The notes below the pieces were generated by a model, which saw only the letters and a program-made list of their open reading frames with translations, made no database searches and was not told where the DNA came from. Positions 14,882-24,819 of a stretch of DNA of 64,000 nucleotides are shown here, one piece after another. The DNA is taken from NCBI RefSeq assembly GCF_014042015.1, contig NZ_CP059493.1, positions 930,001-994,000 of the forward strand, read 5' to 3'. Made by a program: the position numbers and the translations under genes. This DNA is from Actinotalea sp. JY-7876 (GTDB taxonomy: Bacteria > Actinomycetota > Actinomycetes > Actinomycetales > Cellulomonadaceae). Positions within the stretch are counted from its first letter, which is position 1, and every line of letters starts with the position of its first letter.

Positions 14882-17449
14882 ATGACCGACGGACGCACGC
14901 TCGACACCGCGCCGCCGACCGACGACGACGCGCCCCGCGAGCCGAGCCCCGCCATGCCGCCCGCGGACGCCGCGGACGCGCAGGAGCGCACCGAGACCGC
15001 GCACGCCGGACCGGCCGAGTCCGCCCCCGCCGGGGCGCCGGCCGAGGTCGAGCCGGGCGCCGACGAGCCGATCGCCGACGAGCCGATCGCCGACGAGGCC
15101 GGTGCCGACGAGCCGGCTGCTGACGGGGCCGGTGCCAACGAGCCGGCTGCTGACGAGCCGGCTGCTGACGAGGCCGGTGCTGACGAGCCGGCTGCTGAAG
15201 CGGCGTCGCCCGACGAGCCTGCTGCCGACGTGGCGGCCGAGGCGGAGGTGGCTGCCGACGAGCCTGCTGCCCACGAGCCGGCCGAGGCGGATACGTCCGC
15301 CGGCGAGCCCGCCGAGGCCGAGGCGTCCACTGAGCCTGGCGGCACCGAGCCCTCCGCCGGCGAGCCCGCGGCCGACGAGCCGCGTGCCGAGGAGTCCGCG
15401 GTGGGCGAGCCGTCGGCCGAGGCCGCCCCGGCTGCCACCGAGCGGCGGTCCGCGTGGCAGCCGCAGCCGTGGGAGGCGCCCACCGTCGTGATCCCGGCCG
15501 CCGCCCTCGAGGACCAGGAGCCCGCGTACGAGCCGGTGACGGCCGCGCCGGGCGAGCAGCGGGCGGACGAGGGCGCCGACGCTGCCGCGCCCGCGGCGTC
15601 CGGGCCGGCCGCCCCCGACCAGCCGGGGGCGCCGTCCGGGACGGGCGGCGAACCGACCACGGAGCCGCCGAGCGAGCCCGCCGGCGACCAGACGCAGGTG
15701 GTGCCCCCGTCGGGGCCCGACGCCGGTACCCGCAGCGGATCGCCGATCGACGGGTTCGAGGAGGAGACGCGGCGTCGGCGGTGGCCGCGTGCGCTCGGCA
15801 TCGCGGCGGCCGTCGTCGTCGTCCTCGCCGGGGCGTACGTCGGTGCGCTCTGGTTCTGGGCCGATCGCGTGCCGCCGGGCACGACGGTGGCCGGCGTGGA
15901 GATCGGCGGCCTGGACGCCGCAACGGCCCAGGAGACGCTCACCGACGCGCTCGCCGCTGCGACCACGGAGCCGATCCCCGTCGCCGCCGGCGAGAACCGG
16001 ACCACCATCGACCCCGCCGTCGCGGGGCTCTCCCTCGACGCCCCGGCGACCGTCGCGTCCGTCACGGGCTTCGACCTGCGGCCGCAGCGCCTGTGGCAGC
16101 AGGTCTTCGGCGCCGGACCCGCCGCGCCGGTGACCGACGTCGACGAGGACGCGCTCGGCAGCGCGGTCGAGGACGCCGCGGCCGCGCTCCGCGTGGAGCC
16201 CGTCGACGGCACGGTCCTGTTCGTCGACGGCCAGCCGGCGACGACCGCCCCCGTCGAGGGGATCGCGATCGACCCCGACGAGGCCACCGAGACGGTCCTC
16301 GAGGGCTGGCTCACCGCGGCACGCCCGCTCGAGCTGCCCACGGAGGTCGCCGAGCCGGAGATCGGGCAGGACGAGGTCGACCGCGCGCTCGCGGAGGTGG
16401 CCCGCCCGCTCGTCGCGGCGCCCGTCGTGGTCGCGATCGCCGACCAGCTCGCCGAGCTGCCGCCCGACGTGCTCGCGTCGACCGCGTCGTTCGTGCCGGA
16501 GGGCTCGCGGCTCGAGCTCGTGATGAACGGCGAGGCCCTCGTCGAGGAGGTCACGGCCCGGACGACCGGCCTGCTCACCAACCCCTCCGACGGCTCCTTC
16601 GCGTTCCAGGACGGCGTGCCGGTCATCGTGCCCGGGACGCCCGGCACCACGATCGACCCGGCCGCTCTGGCGTCGGCCGTCGCCGAGGCGGGCACCGGCG
16701 CCGACCGCACCGCGCCCGTCGAGCTCGTCCAGGTCGCTCCCACGCAGGGCGAGGCCGAGCTCCAGGCCCTGGGCGTCGTCGAGGTCGTGGGGGAGTTCTC
16801 CACGAACCTGACCAACGACTACGTCCGCACCCAGAACCTCATCAACGGCGCCGCGAAGATCAACGGCACGCTGGTCCGGCCGGGGGAGACGTTCAGCCTG
16901 ATCGAGGCGCTCGGCCCGGTCGACGGCGCCCACGGCTTCCACCAGGCGGGGGCCATCGTCAACGGCCTCCACCAGGACGCGTGGGGCGGCGGCCTCTCGC
17001 AGCTCTCGACGACGACGTACAACGCCGCGTTCCTGGCGGGCTACGAGGACGTCGAGCACAAGCCCCACAGCGAGTGGTTCAGCCGCTACCCCGAGGGTCG
17101 GGAGGCGACGATCTTCATCCCCACGCTCGACATGAAGTGGAAGAACAACACGCCCTACGGCGCGCTGGTGCAGGCGTGGGTCGGGGACGGCAAGACGCAC
17201 GTGCGGATCTGGAGCACCAAGTACTGGACGGTCGAGCACAGCACGAGCGCTCGTTCCAACCAGGTCTCGCCGACGACGACGTACTCCCAGGACCCGCGCT
17301 GCGAGCCGCAGTCGGCCGGCAACGGGGGCTTCCGGGTCACGGTGTACCGGAAGGTCTCGCGCGACGGCGTGGTCCACGAGGAGCGGTCGTGGCCGGTCAC
17401 CTACCGCCCGCAGAACCAGGTCGTCTGCGGGCCGCCGCCCGCCGGCTGA
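14882..17449 (+). CDS. VanW family cell-wall protein with acidic repeat region
   Basis: An 855-residue membrane-anchored protein. Residues 1-300 are low-complexity, rich in Ala, Glu, Asp and Pro, with repeats of the type ADEPA (about 60-185). One membrane helix at about 304-326 puts the rest outside. Residues about 330-630 hold paired putative peptidoglycan-binding domains (VAGVEIGGLDAATAQETL; later GTPGTTIDPAAL). The VanW domain spans about 635-770 (RPGETFSLIEALGPVDGAHGF in two pieces; GGGLSQLSTTTYNAAF). VanW proteins occur in glycopeptide-resistance clusters and widely in Gram-positives; their activity is unknown. ATG 14882 has GGGGGAG upstream. Confidence 0.9.
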   Translation: MTDGRTLDTAPPTDDDAPREPSPAMPPADAADAQERTETAHAGPAESAPAGAPAEVEPGADEPIADEPIADEAGADEPAADGAGANEPAADEPAADEAGADEPAAEAASPDEPAADVAAEAEVAADEPAAHEPAEADTSAGEPAEAEASTEPGGTEPSAGEPAADEPRAEESAVGEPSAEAAPAATERRSAWQPQPWEAPTVVIPAAALEDQEPAYEPVTAAPGEQRADEGADAAAPAASGPAAPDQPGAPSGTGGEPTTEPPSEPAGDQTQVVPPSGPDAGTRSGSPIDGFEEETRRRRWPRALGIAAAVVVVLAGAYVGALWFWADRVPPGTTVAGVEIGGLDAATAQETLTDALAAATTEPIPVAAGENRTTIDPAVAGLSLDAPATVASVTGFDLRPQRLWQQVFGAGPAAPVTDVDEDALGSAVEDAAAALRVEPVDGTVLFVDGQPATTAPVEGIAIDPDEATETVLEGWLTAARPLELPTEVAEPEIGQDEVDRALAEVARPLVAAPVVVAIADQLAELPPDVLASTASFVPEGSRLELVMNGEALVEEVTARTTGLLTNPSDGSFAFQDGVPVIVPGTPGTTIDPAALASAVAEAGTGADRTAPVELVQVAPTQGEAELQALGVVEVVGEFSTNLTNDYVRTQNLINGAAKINGTLVRPGETFSLIEALGPVDGAHGFHQAGAIVNGLHQDAWGGGLSQLSTTTYNAAFLAGYEDVEHKPHSEWFSRYPEGREATIFIPTLDMKWKNNTPYGALVQAWVGDGKTHVRIWSTKYWTVEHSTSARSNQVSPTTTYSQDPRCEPQSAGNGGFRVTVYRKVSRDGVVHEERSWPVTYRPQNQVVCGPPPAG
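15058..15440 (+). repeat. Coding tandem repeat, ADEPA-type units
   Basis: Imperfect in-frame repeats of about 12-36 bases encode runs of Ala-Asp-Glu-Pro. Many units use GCT for Ala where the rest of the gene prefers GCC or GCG, which suggests that one founding unit expanded by slippage or recombination. Confidence 0.75.
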
Positions 17450-17455
17450 GCCGCG

Positions 17456-17710
17456 TCAGTCGCCGCGCGGCCGCTCCCGGCGCGCCGGCGCGGGCGGGAC
17501 GACCTTGCCCAGCGCGATGTCGGGCGCGGGCACGTCCACGTCGCCGCGGCGCGTGCGCACCACCACGTGCGCCGCGTCGGCCGCGAGGAGCTCGCCCAGC
17601 ACGTCGGTGAAGCCACCCTCGGGCAGGCGGCGCCGGACGACGACCCGCGCGCCGACGGGCCACGCGGTCCACGGACCGGGTGGTGGGCCGGGCGGCGGAG
17701 AGGGGGGCAC
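17456..17710 (-). CDS. Small SH3-like domain protein
   Basis: An 84-residue protein: a Pro-rich start (1-14) followed by a compact beta domain (VGARVVVRRRLPEGGFTDV, then DVLGELLAADAAHVVVRTRRG and VDVPAPDIALGKVVPP). This resembles the SH3-like domain that begins Rv0428c-type acetyltransferases, but here it stands alone without an acetyltransferase. I chose GTG 17710 because TAGTAT, a good -10 box, lies 7 bases upstream; the longer frame to 18067 runs through the fdxA gene on the other strand and is not credible. Function unknown. It is divergent from fdxA and convergent with the VanW gene, 6 bases away. Confidence 0.65.
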   Translation of the reverse strand: MPPSPPPGPPPGPWTAWPVGARVVVRRRLPEGGFTDVLGELLAADAAHVVVRTRRGDVDVPAPDIALGKVVPPAPARRERPRGD

Positions 17711-17717
17711 GTGGGGG

Positions 17718-17723
17718 ATACTA
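17718..17723 (-). promoter_or_regulatory. -10 box of the SH3-like gene (TAGTAT)
   Basis: On the minus strand TAGTAT ends 7 bases before the GTG at 17710. The same bases lie about 60 bases upstream of fdxA, so the promoters of the two divergent genes must overlap or adjoin. Confidence 0.4.
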
Positions 17724-17782
17724 GGCGCGGCGCGCCAGCGCCCACCTCGCCGACCAGGCAGCCGCCTCTGGAGGGACCACCA

Positions 17783-18109
17783 GTGACCTACGTGATCGCC
17801 CAGCCGTGTGTGGACGTCAAGGACAAGGCCTGCATCGAGGAGTGTCCGGTCGACTGCATCTACGAGGGCAAGCGGTCGCTGTACATCCACCCCGACGAGT
17901 GCGTCGACTGCGGCGCGTGCGAGCCGGTCTGCCCCGTCGAGGCCATCTACTACGAGGACGACGTCCCCGGGCAGTGGAGCGAGTACTACAAGGCCAACGT
18001 CGAGTTCTTCGACGTCCTGGGCTCGCCCGGTGGCGCCGCCAAGCTCGGCGAGATCGACCGCGACCACCCGATCATCGCCGTGCTGCCGCCGCAGAACGGC
18101 ACCGCGTGA
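17783..18109 (+). CDS. fdxA: Seven-iron ferredoxin FdxA
   Basis: A 108-residue ferredoxin with one [3Fe-4S] and one [4Fe-4S] cluster, a soluble low-potential electron carrier. The first cluster region has Cys9, Cys17, Cys21 and Cys25, with the changed spacing typical of the three-iron site; the second has CVDCGACEPVC with Cys40, 43, 46 and 50. The long C-terminal tail (EYYKANVEFFDVLGSPGGA) is usual for actinobacterial FdxA. GTG 17783 follows GGAGGGAC. dapC follows 47 bases downstream on the same strand, a common arrangement in this phylum. Confidence 0.95.
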   Translation: MTYVIAQPCVDVKDKACIEECPVDCIYEGKRSLYIHPDECVDCGACEPVCPVEAIYYEDDVPGQWSEYYKANVEFFDVLGSPGGAAKLGEIDRDHPIIAVLPPQNGTA

Positions 18110-18156
18110 GCACGACGCTGGCCCGCCGGCGCGCGACCGGGCGCCGGGCGGTCTGA

Positions 18157-19284
18157 GTGGGCCTGCGCACCACCGACCTGCCCGAGTTCCCCTGGGACAC
18201 GCTCGCGCCGTACGCGGCGACGGCGCGTGCCCACCCCGACGGCATCGTCGACCTCTCGGTCGGCACCCCCGTCGACCCCACCCCCGCCGTCGTCCAGGAC
18301 GCGCTCGCCGCGGCCGCCGACGCGCCGGGGTACCCGACCGTCCACGGGCCTGCCGCCCTGCGCGAGGCCGTCGCCGCCTGGTACGCCCGCCGCCGCGGCG
18401 TCCCGGACCTCGACCCGGCCGCCGTCCTGCCCACGGTGGGCTCCAAGGAGCTCGTCGCGTGGCTCCCGTCGATGCTCGGCCTCGGCGCGGGCGACGTGGT
18501 CGTCCACCCCGAGACCGCCTACCCGACCTACGACGTGGGCGCGCGCCTCGCGGGCGCGCAGCCGCTGCCGGCCGACGACGTCGCCGCCTGGGCCGACCGC
18601 GGCGACGTCCGCCTGGTGTGGGTGAACTCGCCGGGCAACCCCACGGGTCGCGTGCTGGGCGTCGAGCAGCTGCGCGAGGTCGTCGAGGCCGCGCGGCGCA
18701 TCGGCGCCGTCGTGGCCGGCGACGAGTGCTACGCGCTGCTGCCCTGGGAGCGCCCCTGGACCGCGGACGGCGTCCCGAGCGTCCTCGACCCCCGCGTCAC
18801 GGGTGGCAGCCACGCGGGCGTGCTCGCGGTGCACTCGCTGTCGAAGCAGTCCAACCTCGCCGGGTACCGCGCGGCGTGGGTGGCGGGCGACCCCGCTGTG
18901 GTCGCACCGCTCGTGGAGCTGCGCCGCCACGCCGGGATGATGGTGCCCGCGCCGGTCCAGGCGGCCATGATCGCCGCCCTGTCCGACGACGCGCACGTCG
19001 ACGCCCAGCGTCAGCGGTACCGCCGTCGTCGCACGGTGCTGCGCGACGCCGTGCAGGCCGCCGGTCTGGAGGTCGACGGCTCCGACGCCGGCCTGTACCT
19101 GTGGGCCCGGGCCGCCGGCGCGGGCCAGGACTGCTGGGGGACCGTGGCGGACCTCGCCGACCTCGGGATCCTGGTCGCGCCGGGAGCCTTCTACGGCCCG
19201 GCGGGGGCGCGGCACGTGCGCATCGCCCTGACCGCCTCCGACGACGACGTCGCGCGCGCGGCTGCTCGCCTCACCGGGGCCTGA
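18157..19284 (+). CDS. dapC: Succinyldiaminopimelate transaminase DapC
   Basis: A 375-residue fold-type I aminotransferase, PLP-dependent and cytoplasmic, expected to make N-succinyl-L,L-diaminopimelate from the keto precursor in lysine and peptidoglycan synthesis. The PLP lysine is Lys230 in SLSKQSNLAGYR; the substrate-loop region VWVNSPGNPTGRVL and the motif AGDECYALL are also seen. The assignment over general aspartate transaminases rests on the actinobacterial fdxA-dapC arrangement and on dapD and dapE nearby. GTG 18157 is the start; no strong ribosome site is visible. Confidence 0.88.
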   Translation: MGLRTTDLPEFPWDTLAPYAATARAHPDGIVDLSVGTPVDPTPAVVQDALAAAADAPGYPTVHGPAALREAVAAWYARRRGVPDLDPAAVLPTVGSKELVAWLPSMLGLGAGDVVVHPETAYPTYDVGARLAGAQPLPADDVAAWADRGDVRLVWVNSPGNPTGRVLGVEQLREVVEAARRIGAVVAGDECYALLPWERPWTADGVPSVLDPRVTGGSHAGVLAVHSLSKQSNLAGYRAAWVAGDPAVVAPLVELRRHAGMMVPAPVQAAMIAALSDDAHVDAQRQRYRRRRTVLRDAVQAAGLEVDGSDAGLYLWARAAGAGQDCWGTVADLADLGILVAPGAFYGPAGARHVRIALTASDDDVARAAARLTGA

Positions 19285-19369
19285 GGCGCTACGCTTGACC
19301 CAGATTTGACCCCACCAAGAGGATTCGGCGGGGTGGGGAGCCCGCGCGAGGCCCGTCGCACCGGCCCGG

Positions 19370-19385
19370 TGTGACAGGCATCACG
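19370..19385. promoter_or_regulatory. CRP/GlxR-like site upstream of citrate synthase
   Basis: TGTGA-CAGGCA-TCACG matches the CRP/GlxR consensus TGTGA-N6-TCACA at nine of ten positions. It lies 148 bases before the citrate synthase start, in a 249-base gap that holds no gene. GlxR is known to control gltA in Corynebacterium, which makes the match meaningful, but binding is not shown here. Confidence 0.5.
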
Positions 19386-19533
19386 CCGCTCTCGGGACGT
19401 TCGGCCCCTTCTCGATGAGGTGGCCGGCGCACGTCGCAGGTACCGTCATCCTGGCCGACGAGGGCCATCACGCACGTCAGGACTGCTACGCCGAGGTACA
19501 CCCCAGCGTGCGGTCCCCTCGAGGAGGAACCCC

Positions 19534-20841
<1,308 letters not shown>

Positions 20842-20850
20842 CGCCCCGCC

Positions 20851-20867
20851 GAGCCCGCTGAGGGCTC
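20851..20867. terminator. Small hairpin between convergent genes
   Basis: GAGCCC-GCTGA-GGGCTC lies between the stop of citrate synthase and the stop of the minus-strand gene, whose stop codon it touches. The 6-bp stem is short, so it is at best a weak bidirectional terminator. Confidence 0.35.
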
Positions 20868-21855
20868 AGCCCGCGAGGGTGATCCGGACGACGCCTGTCG
20901 GCACCGGGTCACCCTCCGCGGCGTCCCAGGCGCCGCCGTCGCGGTCCCACGCCGTGGCGCCGTGCTGGACCAGCACGACGTCGTGCGGGGCGGCCACCGA
21001 GACGGCCCAGTGGGCCACGATCCAGGCCATGCGCTCGGCGTCCTCGTCGGACCCGAGCACGCCGGCGTCGACGTCCAGCGTTGCCCCGCCCTCGTCCGCG
21101 GCGCCGTGCGTCAGCGGCAGGCCCCCGAGGTCGCGCTCGACCCTGGCGGCCATCGCCGCGGGGTCACCCGCAGCCTCGGGCGGCGGCAGGGTGCACGTGA
21201 GGGCGCCCGGCGCGTAGCCGTACATCGCCGAGGCCCACGCGCGCGCGGACGCCTCGTGCTGCGCGTACGCGTCGGGGAAGCCCGACCGCTGGACGGCCTG
21301 CGCGGCCTCCGTGACGGCCATCTCCTCGTAGCCGGCGACCTTCACGAGGCCGTCGTAGAACGCGTTCGTGGCGTAGACGGGGTCCATCACCTGCTCGGGG
21401 GTGCCCCAGCCCTGCGAGGGCCGCTGCTGGAAGATGCCGAGCGAGTCGCGGTCCCCGTAGTCGATGTTGCGGAGCCGGGACTCCTGCATGCCGGTCGCGA
21501 TGGCGATCGTCGTGGCGCGCGCCGGCAGGCCACGCCGCACGCTCGTGGCCGCGAGCAGCGCCGCGGTGTCCGCCTGGTCGGTCTCGAGGTACCAGTCGGT
21601 GCCCTCGAGCGTCGCGGCGCAGCGCACCACGAGCGGCTCGGTGTCCAGGTGTCCCAGGTAGGCGGCGACCCCGAGGCCGGCCCCGGTGGCCACGGCGGCG
21701 AAGGCCGCCGTCCCGGCGACCGCGCGCACGACCCGGCCGCGGCGGCGGGGCGCTCGTCCGCGCGCAGCCGCGGCCGGCGCGGGCGTCGTGACGCGCGGGG
21801 GCGACGCGGTCCGCGGCGCGGCGGCGACGGGGCGCTGCGGGGGGCGCGACGGCAT
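20866..21855 (-). CDS. Membrane-anchored lytic transglycosylase-like protein
   Basis: A 329-residue protein with a Pro/Ala/Arg-rich N-terminus (1-48), one membrane helix (about 49-70, VVRAVAGTAAFAAVATGAGLG) and an exported domain. The stretch ATGMQESRLRNIDYGDRDSLG followed by IFQQRPSQGWG resembles the SLT/lysozyme core, in which a catalytic Glu is followed by a Ser-Leu-Gly-Ile-Phe-Gln segment. Homologues are often labelled heavy-metal transporter, which the sequence does not support. The ATG overlaps the dapD stop by 1 base (TGATG), so it is made together with a lysine/peptidoglycan enzyme, in keeping with a wall role. Catalysis is unproven. Confidence 0.78.
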   Translation of the reverse strand: MPSRPPQRPVAAAPRTASPPRVTTPAPAAAARGRAPRRRGRVVRAVAGTAAFAAVATGAGLGVAAYLGHLDTEPLVVRCAATLEGTDWYLETDQADTAALLAATSVRRGLPARATTIAIATGMQESRLRNIDYGDRDSLGIFQQRPSQGWGTPEQVMDPVYATNAFYDGLVKVAGYEEMAVTEAAQAVQRSGFPDAYAQHEASARAWASAMYGYAPGALTCTLPPPEAAGDPAAMAARVERDLGGLPLTHGAADEGGATLDVDAGVLGSDEDAERMAWIVAHWAVSVAAPHDVVLVQHGATAWDRDGGAWDAAEGDPVPTGVVRITLAG

Positions 21856-22802
21856 CAGTTGGCGTGCAGGTCCGGGTTGAGGGCGATGCCCGTACCCGTC
21901 CGGGCGAGAGCCTCGACCGCGCCGGTGACCGAGTTGCGGCGGAACAGCACGCCGTCGCGGCCGGCCAGCTCGCGCGCGGCGACGACGGTGGCCGAGCCGT
22001 CGCCGACCAGGGTGACCTTGGTGCCCGCGGTCAGGTACAGCCCTGCCTCGACGACGCAGTCGTCGCCCAGGGGGATCCCGAGCCCGGAGTTGGCGCCGAG
22101 GAGCGAGCGGCGGCCGATCGAGATCGTCTCGCGCCCGCCGCCCGAGAGCGTCCCCATGATGGACGCGCCCCCGCCGACGTCGCTGCCGTCTCCCACCACG
22201 ACGCCCTGCGAGATGCGGCCCTCGACCATGCACACGCCCAGGGTCCCGGCGTTGAAGTTGACGAAGCCCTCGTGCATGACTGTCGTCCCCTCGGCGAGGT
22301 GGGCCCCCAGACGCACGCGGTCGGCGTCGGCGATCCGCACCCCGCTCGGCAGCACGTAGTCGACCATGCGCGGGAACTTGTCGACGCCGTGGACGGTCGG
22401 CGCGACGCCGTGGGCGGCACGCAGGCGCAGGCGCGTGTCCTCGAACCCGTCGACCGCGCAGGGACCGCGGTCGGTCCACACGACGTTCGGGAGGACCCCG
22501 AAGAGCCCGTCGAGGTTCTGCGCGTTGGGCCGCACGAGGCGGTGGGAGAGCAGGTGCAGGCGCAGGTAGCCGTCCACCGTGTCCGTCGGGGGCTCGTCGA
22601 GGTCGACGTGGGCCGTCACGAGCTGCGTGCGCACGCGCCGCGCGGCGTCGGTGCCCTCGAGCGCGCGCAGGGCGGAGCGCTCGGCGTCGTCGGACCCGTC
22701 GGAGGGCGGCGTGCCCAGCACGGGGCGGGGGTACCAGACGTCCAGGACGGTGCCCTCGGGTGTGACGGTGGCCAGCCCGTGGGCCCAGGCGGTGCGGGTC
22801 AT
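21855..22802 (-). CDS. dapD: Tetrahydrodipicolinate N-succinyltransferase DapD
   Basis: A 315-residue trimeric acyltransferase that succinylates tetrahydrodipicolinate in the lysine/diaminopimelate pathway. The N-terminal domain carries [14 protein letters not shown]; the left-handed beta-helix of hexapeptide repeats covers about 170-270 ([38 protein letters not shown]). This is the actinobacterial class, as in Rv1201c. ATG 22802 has TACGCT 6 bases upstream and looks leaderless. It is divergent from dapE across only 63 bases. Confidence 0.94.
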   Translation of the reverse strand: MTRTAWAHGLATVTPEGTVLDVWYPRPVLGTPPSDGSDDAERSALRALEGTDAARRVRTQLVTAHVDLDEPPTDTVDGYLRLHLLSHRLVRPNAQNLDGLFGVLPNVVWTDRGPCAVDGFEDTRLRLRAAHGVAPTVHGVDKFPRMVDYVLPSGVRIADADRVRLGAHLAEGTTVMHEGFVNFNAGTLGVCMVEGRISQGVVVGDGSDVGGGASIMGTLSGGGRETISIGRRSLLGANSGLGIPLGDDCVVEAGLYLTAGTKVTLVGDGSATVVAARELAGRDGVLFRRNSVTGAVEALARTGTGIALNPDLHAN

Positions 22803-22808
22803 GCAGCC

Positions 22809-22814
22809 AGCGTA
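22809..22814 (-). promoter_or_regulatory. -10 box of dapD (TACGCT)
   Basis: The minus-strand TACGCT ends 6 bases before the dapD ATG. With the dapE box on the other strand it defines a compact divergent promoter of 63 bases. Confidence 0.5.
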
Positions 22815-22853
22815 GATCGCGGACGTGCGCCGTCCTGCTCCGCGAGACGGTCG

Positions 22854-22859
22854 TAGGGT
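22854..22859 (+). promoter_or_regulatory. -10 box of dapE (TAGGGT)
   Basis: TAGGGT ends 6 bases before ATG 22866. No Shine-Dalgarno sequence is present between it and the start. Confidence 0.5.
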
Positions 22860-22865
22860 CGGGCC

Positions 22866-23966
22866 ATGAGCACCGGTACCCCCGTCCTGGACCTCCGCGG
22901 CGACGTCGTGCACCTCGCCCGGGCGCTGTGCGACATCCCCTCGGTCAGCGGCTCCGAGGCGTCGCTCGCCGACGCCGTCGAGGCCGCCCTGCGGACGGTG
23001 CCGCACCTGGAGGTGCTGCGCGACGGCGACGCGGTGGTGGCACGCACGAACGCCGGGCACGCCGAGCGGGTGGTGATCGCCGGGCACCTCGACACCGTCC
23101 CGGTCGCCGGGAACCTGCCGAGCGAGCTGCGGCCGACCCCGGACGGCGGCACGGAGCTGTGGGGGCGTGGGTCGGTCGACATGAAGGGTGGCGTGGCGGT
23201 CCAGCTCGCGGTCGCCGCTGCCGTCTCCCGCCCGACGCGGGACGTCACCTGGGTGTTCTACGACAACGAGGAGGTCGACGCGGACCGCAACGGGCTCGGC
23301 CGGCTCGTGCGCGAGCACCCGCAGTGGGTGCGGGGGGACTTCGCCGTCCTGTGCGAGCCCACGGCGGCCGCGATCGAGGGCGGCTGCAACGGGACGTTGC
23401 GGGCGCAGGTCCGGGTGACGGGACGGGCCGCCCACTCGGGTCGCGCGTGGCTGGGCGTCAACGCGATCCACGGCGCGGCGCCCGTCCTCGCGCGCCTGGC
23501 CGAGTACGAGCCCCGCGCCGTCGACGTCGACGGCCTCGTCTACCGCGAGGGCCTGAACGCGGTGGCGATCTCGGGGGGCATCGCGGGCAACGTCATCCCG
23601 GACGAGTGCGTGGTGACGGTCAACTACCGCTTCGCGCCGGAGCGGAGCCTCGAGGCGGCGCAGGCGCACGTGCGCTCGGTCTTCGACGGGTTCGAGGTGA
23701 CGTTCACCGACGGCGCGCCCGGGGCGCGCCCGGGGCTCGACCACCCCGCCGCTGCCGCGTTCGCGGCGGCCGTCGCGGGCCTGTCGGGCCGGCCGCCGGC
23801 GGCCAAGGAGGGCTGGACGGACGTCGCACGCTTCTCCGAGCTCGGTGTCCCCGCCGTGAACTTCGGCCCCGGTGACCCGACGCTCGCCCACGCCGACGAC
23901 GAGCGGTGCCCGACGGACCAGATCCAGGCGTGCGCCGACGGGCTCCGGGCCTGGCTGACCTCCTAG
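22866..23966 (+). CDS. dapE: Succinyl-diaminopimelate desuccinylase DapE
   Basis: A 366-residue zinc-dependent M20 hydrolase that releases succinate to give L,L-diaminopimelate. Metal and catalytic motifs are [12 protein letters not shown] (about 77-88), [10 protein letters not shown] (about 101-110) and the NEEVD segment near 135, with the dimerisation lid domain inserted at about 175-290. With dapC and dapD in the same 6 kb, three succinylase-branch steps are clustered. The C-terminal [12 protein letters not shown] holds the last zinc ligand. Confidence 0.95.
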   Translation: MSTGTPVLDLRGDVVHLARALCDIPSVSGSEASLADAVEAALRTVPHLEVLRDGDAVVARTNAGHAERVVIAGHLDTVPVAGNLPSELRPTPDGGTELWGRGSVDMKGGVAVQLAVAAAVSRPTRDVTWVFYDNEEVDADRNGLGRLVREHPQWVRGDFAVLCEPTAAAIEGGCNGTLRAQVRVTGRAAHSGRAWLGVNAIHGAAPVLARLAEYEPRAVDVDGLVYREGLNAVAISGGIAGNVIPDECVVTVNYRFAPERSLEAAQAHVRSVFDGFEVTFTDGAPGARPGLDHPAAAAFAAAVAGLSGRPPAAKEGWTDVARFSELGVPAVNFGPGDPTLAHADDERCPTDQIQACADGLRAWLTS

Positions 23967-23969
23967 AGT
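23964..23969 (+). promoter_or_regulatory. -10 box of the LOG-family gene (TAGAGT)
   Basis: TAGAGT begins inside the dapE stop codon (TAG 23964-23966) and ends 7 bases before ATG 23977. This allows separate, leaderless expression of the downstream genes. Confidence 0.45.
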
Positions 23970-23976
23970 CGGGGGC

Positions 23977-24819
23977 ATGACGCACGCGAACGGTGAGGCA
24001 GACGACAACCTGACGGGCGGTTACCGCAAGGGCCCGGTGCTCCTGCGCCGCGGGATGGTGCCCCAGACCACGAGTGACCAGAACCTGCTCGCGCACGGCA
24101 CCGACGCGGACTGGGTGCACTCCGACCCGTGGCGCGTGATGCGCATCCAGAGCGAGTTCGTGGAGGGCTTCGGGGCCCTGGCCGAGGTCGGTCCGGCCGT
24201 GAGCGTGTTCGGCTCGGCCCGGACGAAGCCCGGCGCACCCGACTACGAGCTCGGCGTGCAGATCGGTCGCGGCCTCGTCGAGGCCGGGTACGCCGTCATC
24301 ACCGGTGGCGGCCCGGGGATCATGGAGGCGGCCAACAAGGGCGCGTCCGAGGCGGGCGGGCTCTCCGTCGGCCTCGGGATCGAGCTGCCCTTCGAGCAGG
24401 GCATGAACCGCTGGGTCGACCTGGGCGTCAACTTCCGCTACTTCTTCGCGCGCAAGACGATGTTCGTCAAGTACGCGCAGGGCTTCGTCGTCCTCCCGGG
24501 CGGCTTCGGGACCTTCGACGAGCTCTTCGAGTCCCTGACGCTCGTGCAGACCCACAAGGTCACGGAGTTCCCGATCGTGCTCGTGGGCACCTCCTACTGG
24601 CAGGGCCTCATCGACTGGCTGCGAGGTCCGGTCCTCGAGCGCGGCACGATCAGCGCGAAGGACCTCGACCTCATCCAGCTCGTCGACGACCCGGGCGAGG
24701 CCGTGCGGCTCGTGTGCGAGCACAGCGCGCGCCTGCGCGCCGAGGAGGAGGCCGTGCGCGCGAACGCCGCCGCCGAGCAGGAGGCGATGCGCGCCGGCTC
24801 GGGCGCCTCGCCCGCGTGA
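23977..24819 (+). CDS. LOG family (TIGR00730) Rossmann-fold protein
   Basis: A 280-residue protein of the LOG/YvdD family, long mislabelled lysine decarboxylase. Characterised members are cytokinin-type nucleoside 5'-monophosphate phosphoribohydrolases. The defining motif PGGFGTFDE is at about residues 172-180, and [14 protein letters not shown] at about 110-123 forms the nucleotide loop. The extra N-terminal 65 residues and the charged C-terminal tail are typical of the actinobacterial long form (as in Rv1205). The next gene starts within its stop codon (GTGA). Confidence 0.9.
   Translation: MTHANGEADDNLTGGYRKGPVLLRRGMVPQTTSDQNLLAHGTDADWVHSDPWRVMRIQSEFVEGFGALAEVGPAVSVFGSARTKPGAPDYELGVQIGRGLVEAGYAVITGGGPGIMEAANKGASEAGGLSVGLGIELPFEQGMNRWVDLGVNFRYFFARKTMFVKYAQGFVVLPGGFGTFDELFESLTLVQTHKVTEFPIVLVGTSYWQGLIDWLRGPVLERGTISAKDLDLIQLVDDPGEAVRLVCEHSARLRAEEEAVRANAAAEQEAMRAGSGASPA

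Noticed and set aside
17711-18067. Extension of the SH3-like gene through the fdxA region
   Set aside because: The extension is antisense to the ferredoxin gene and lacks any domain, and a -10 box sits directly before GTG 17710.
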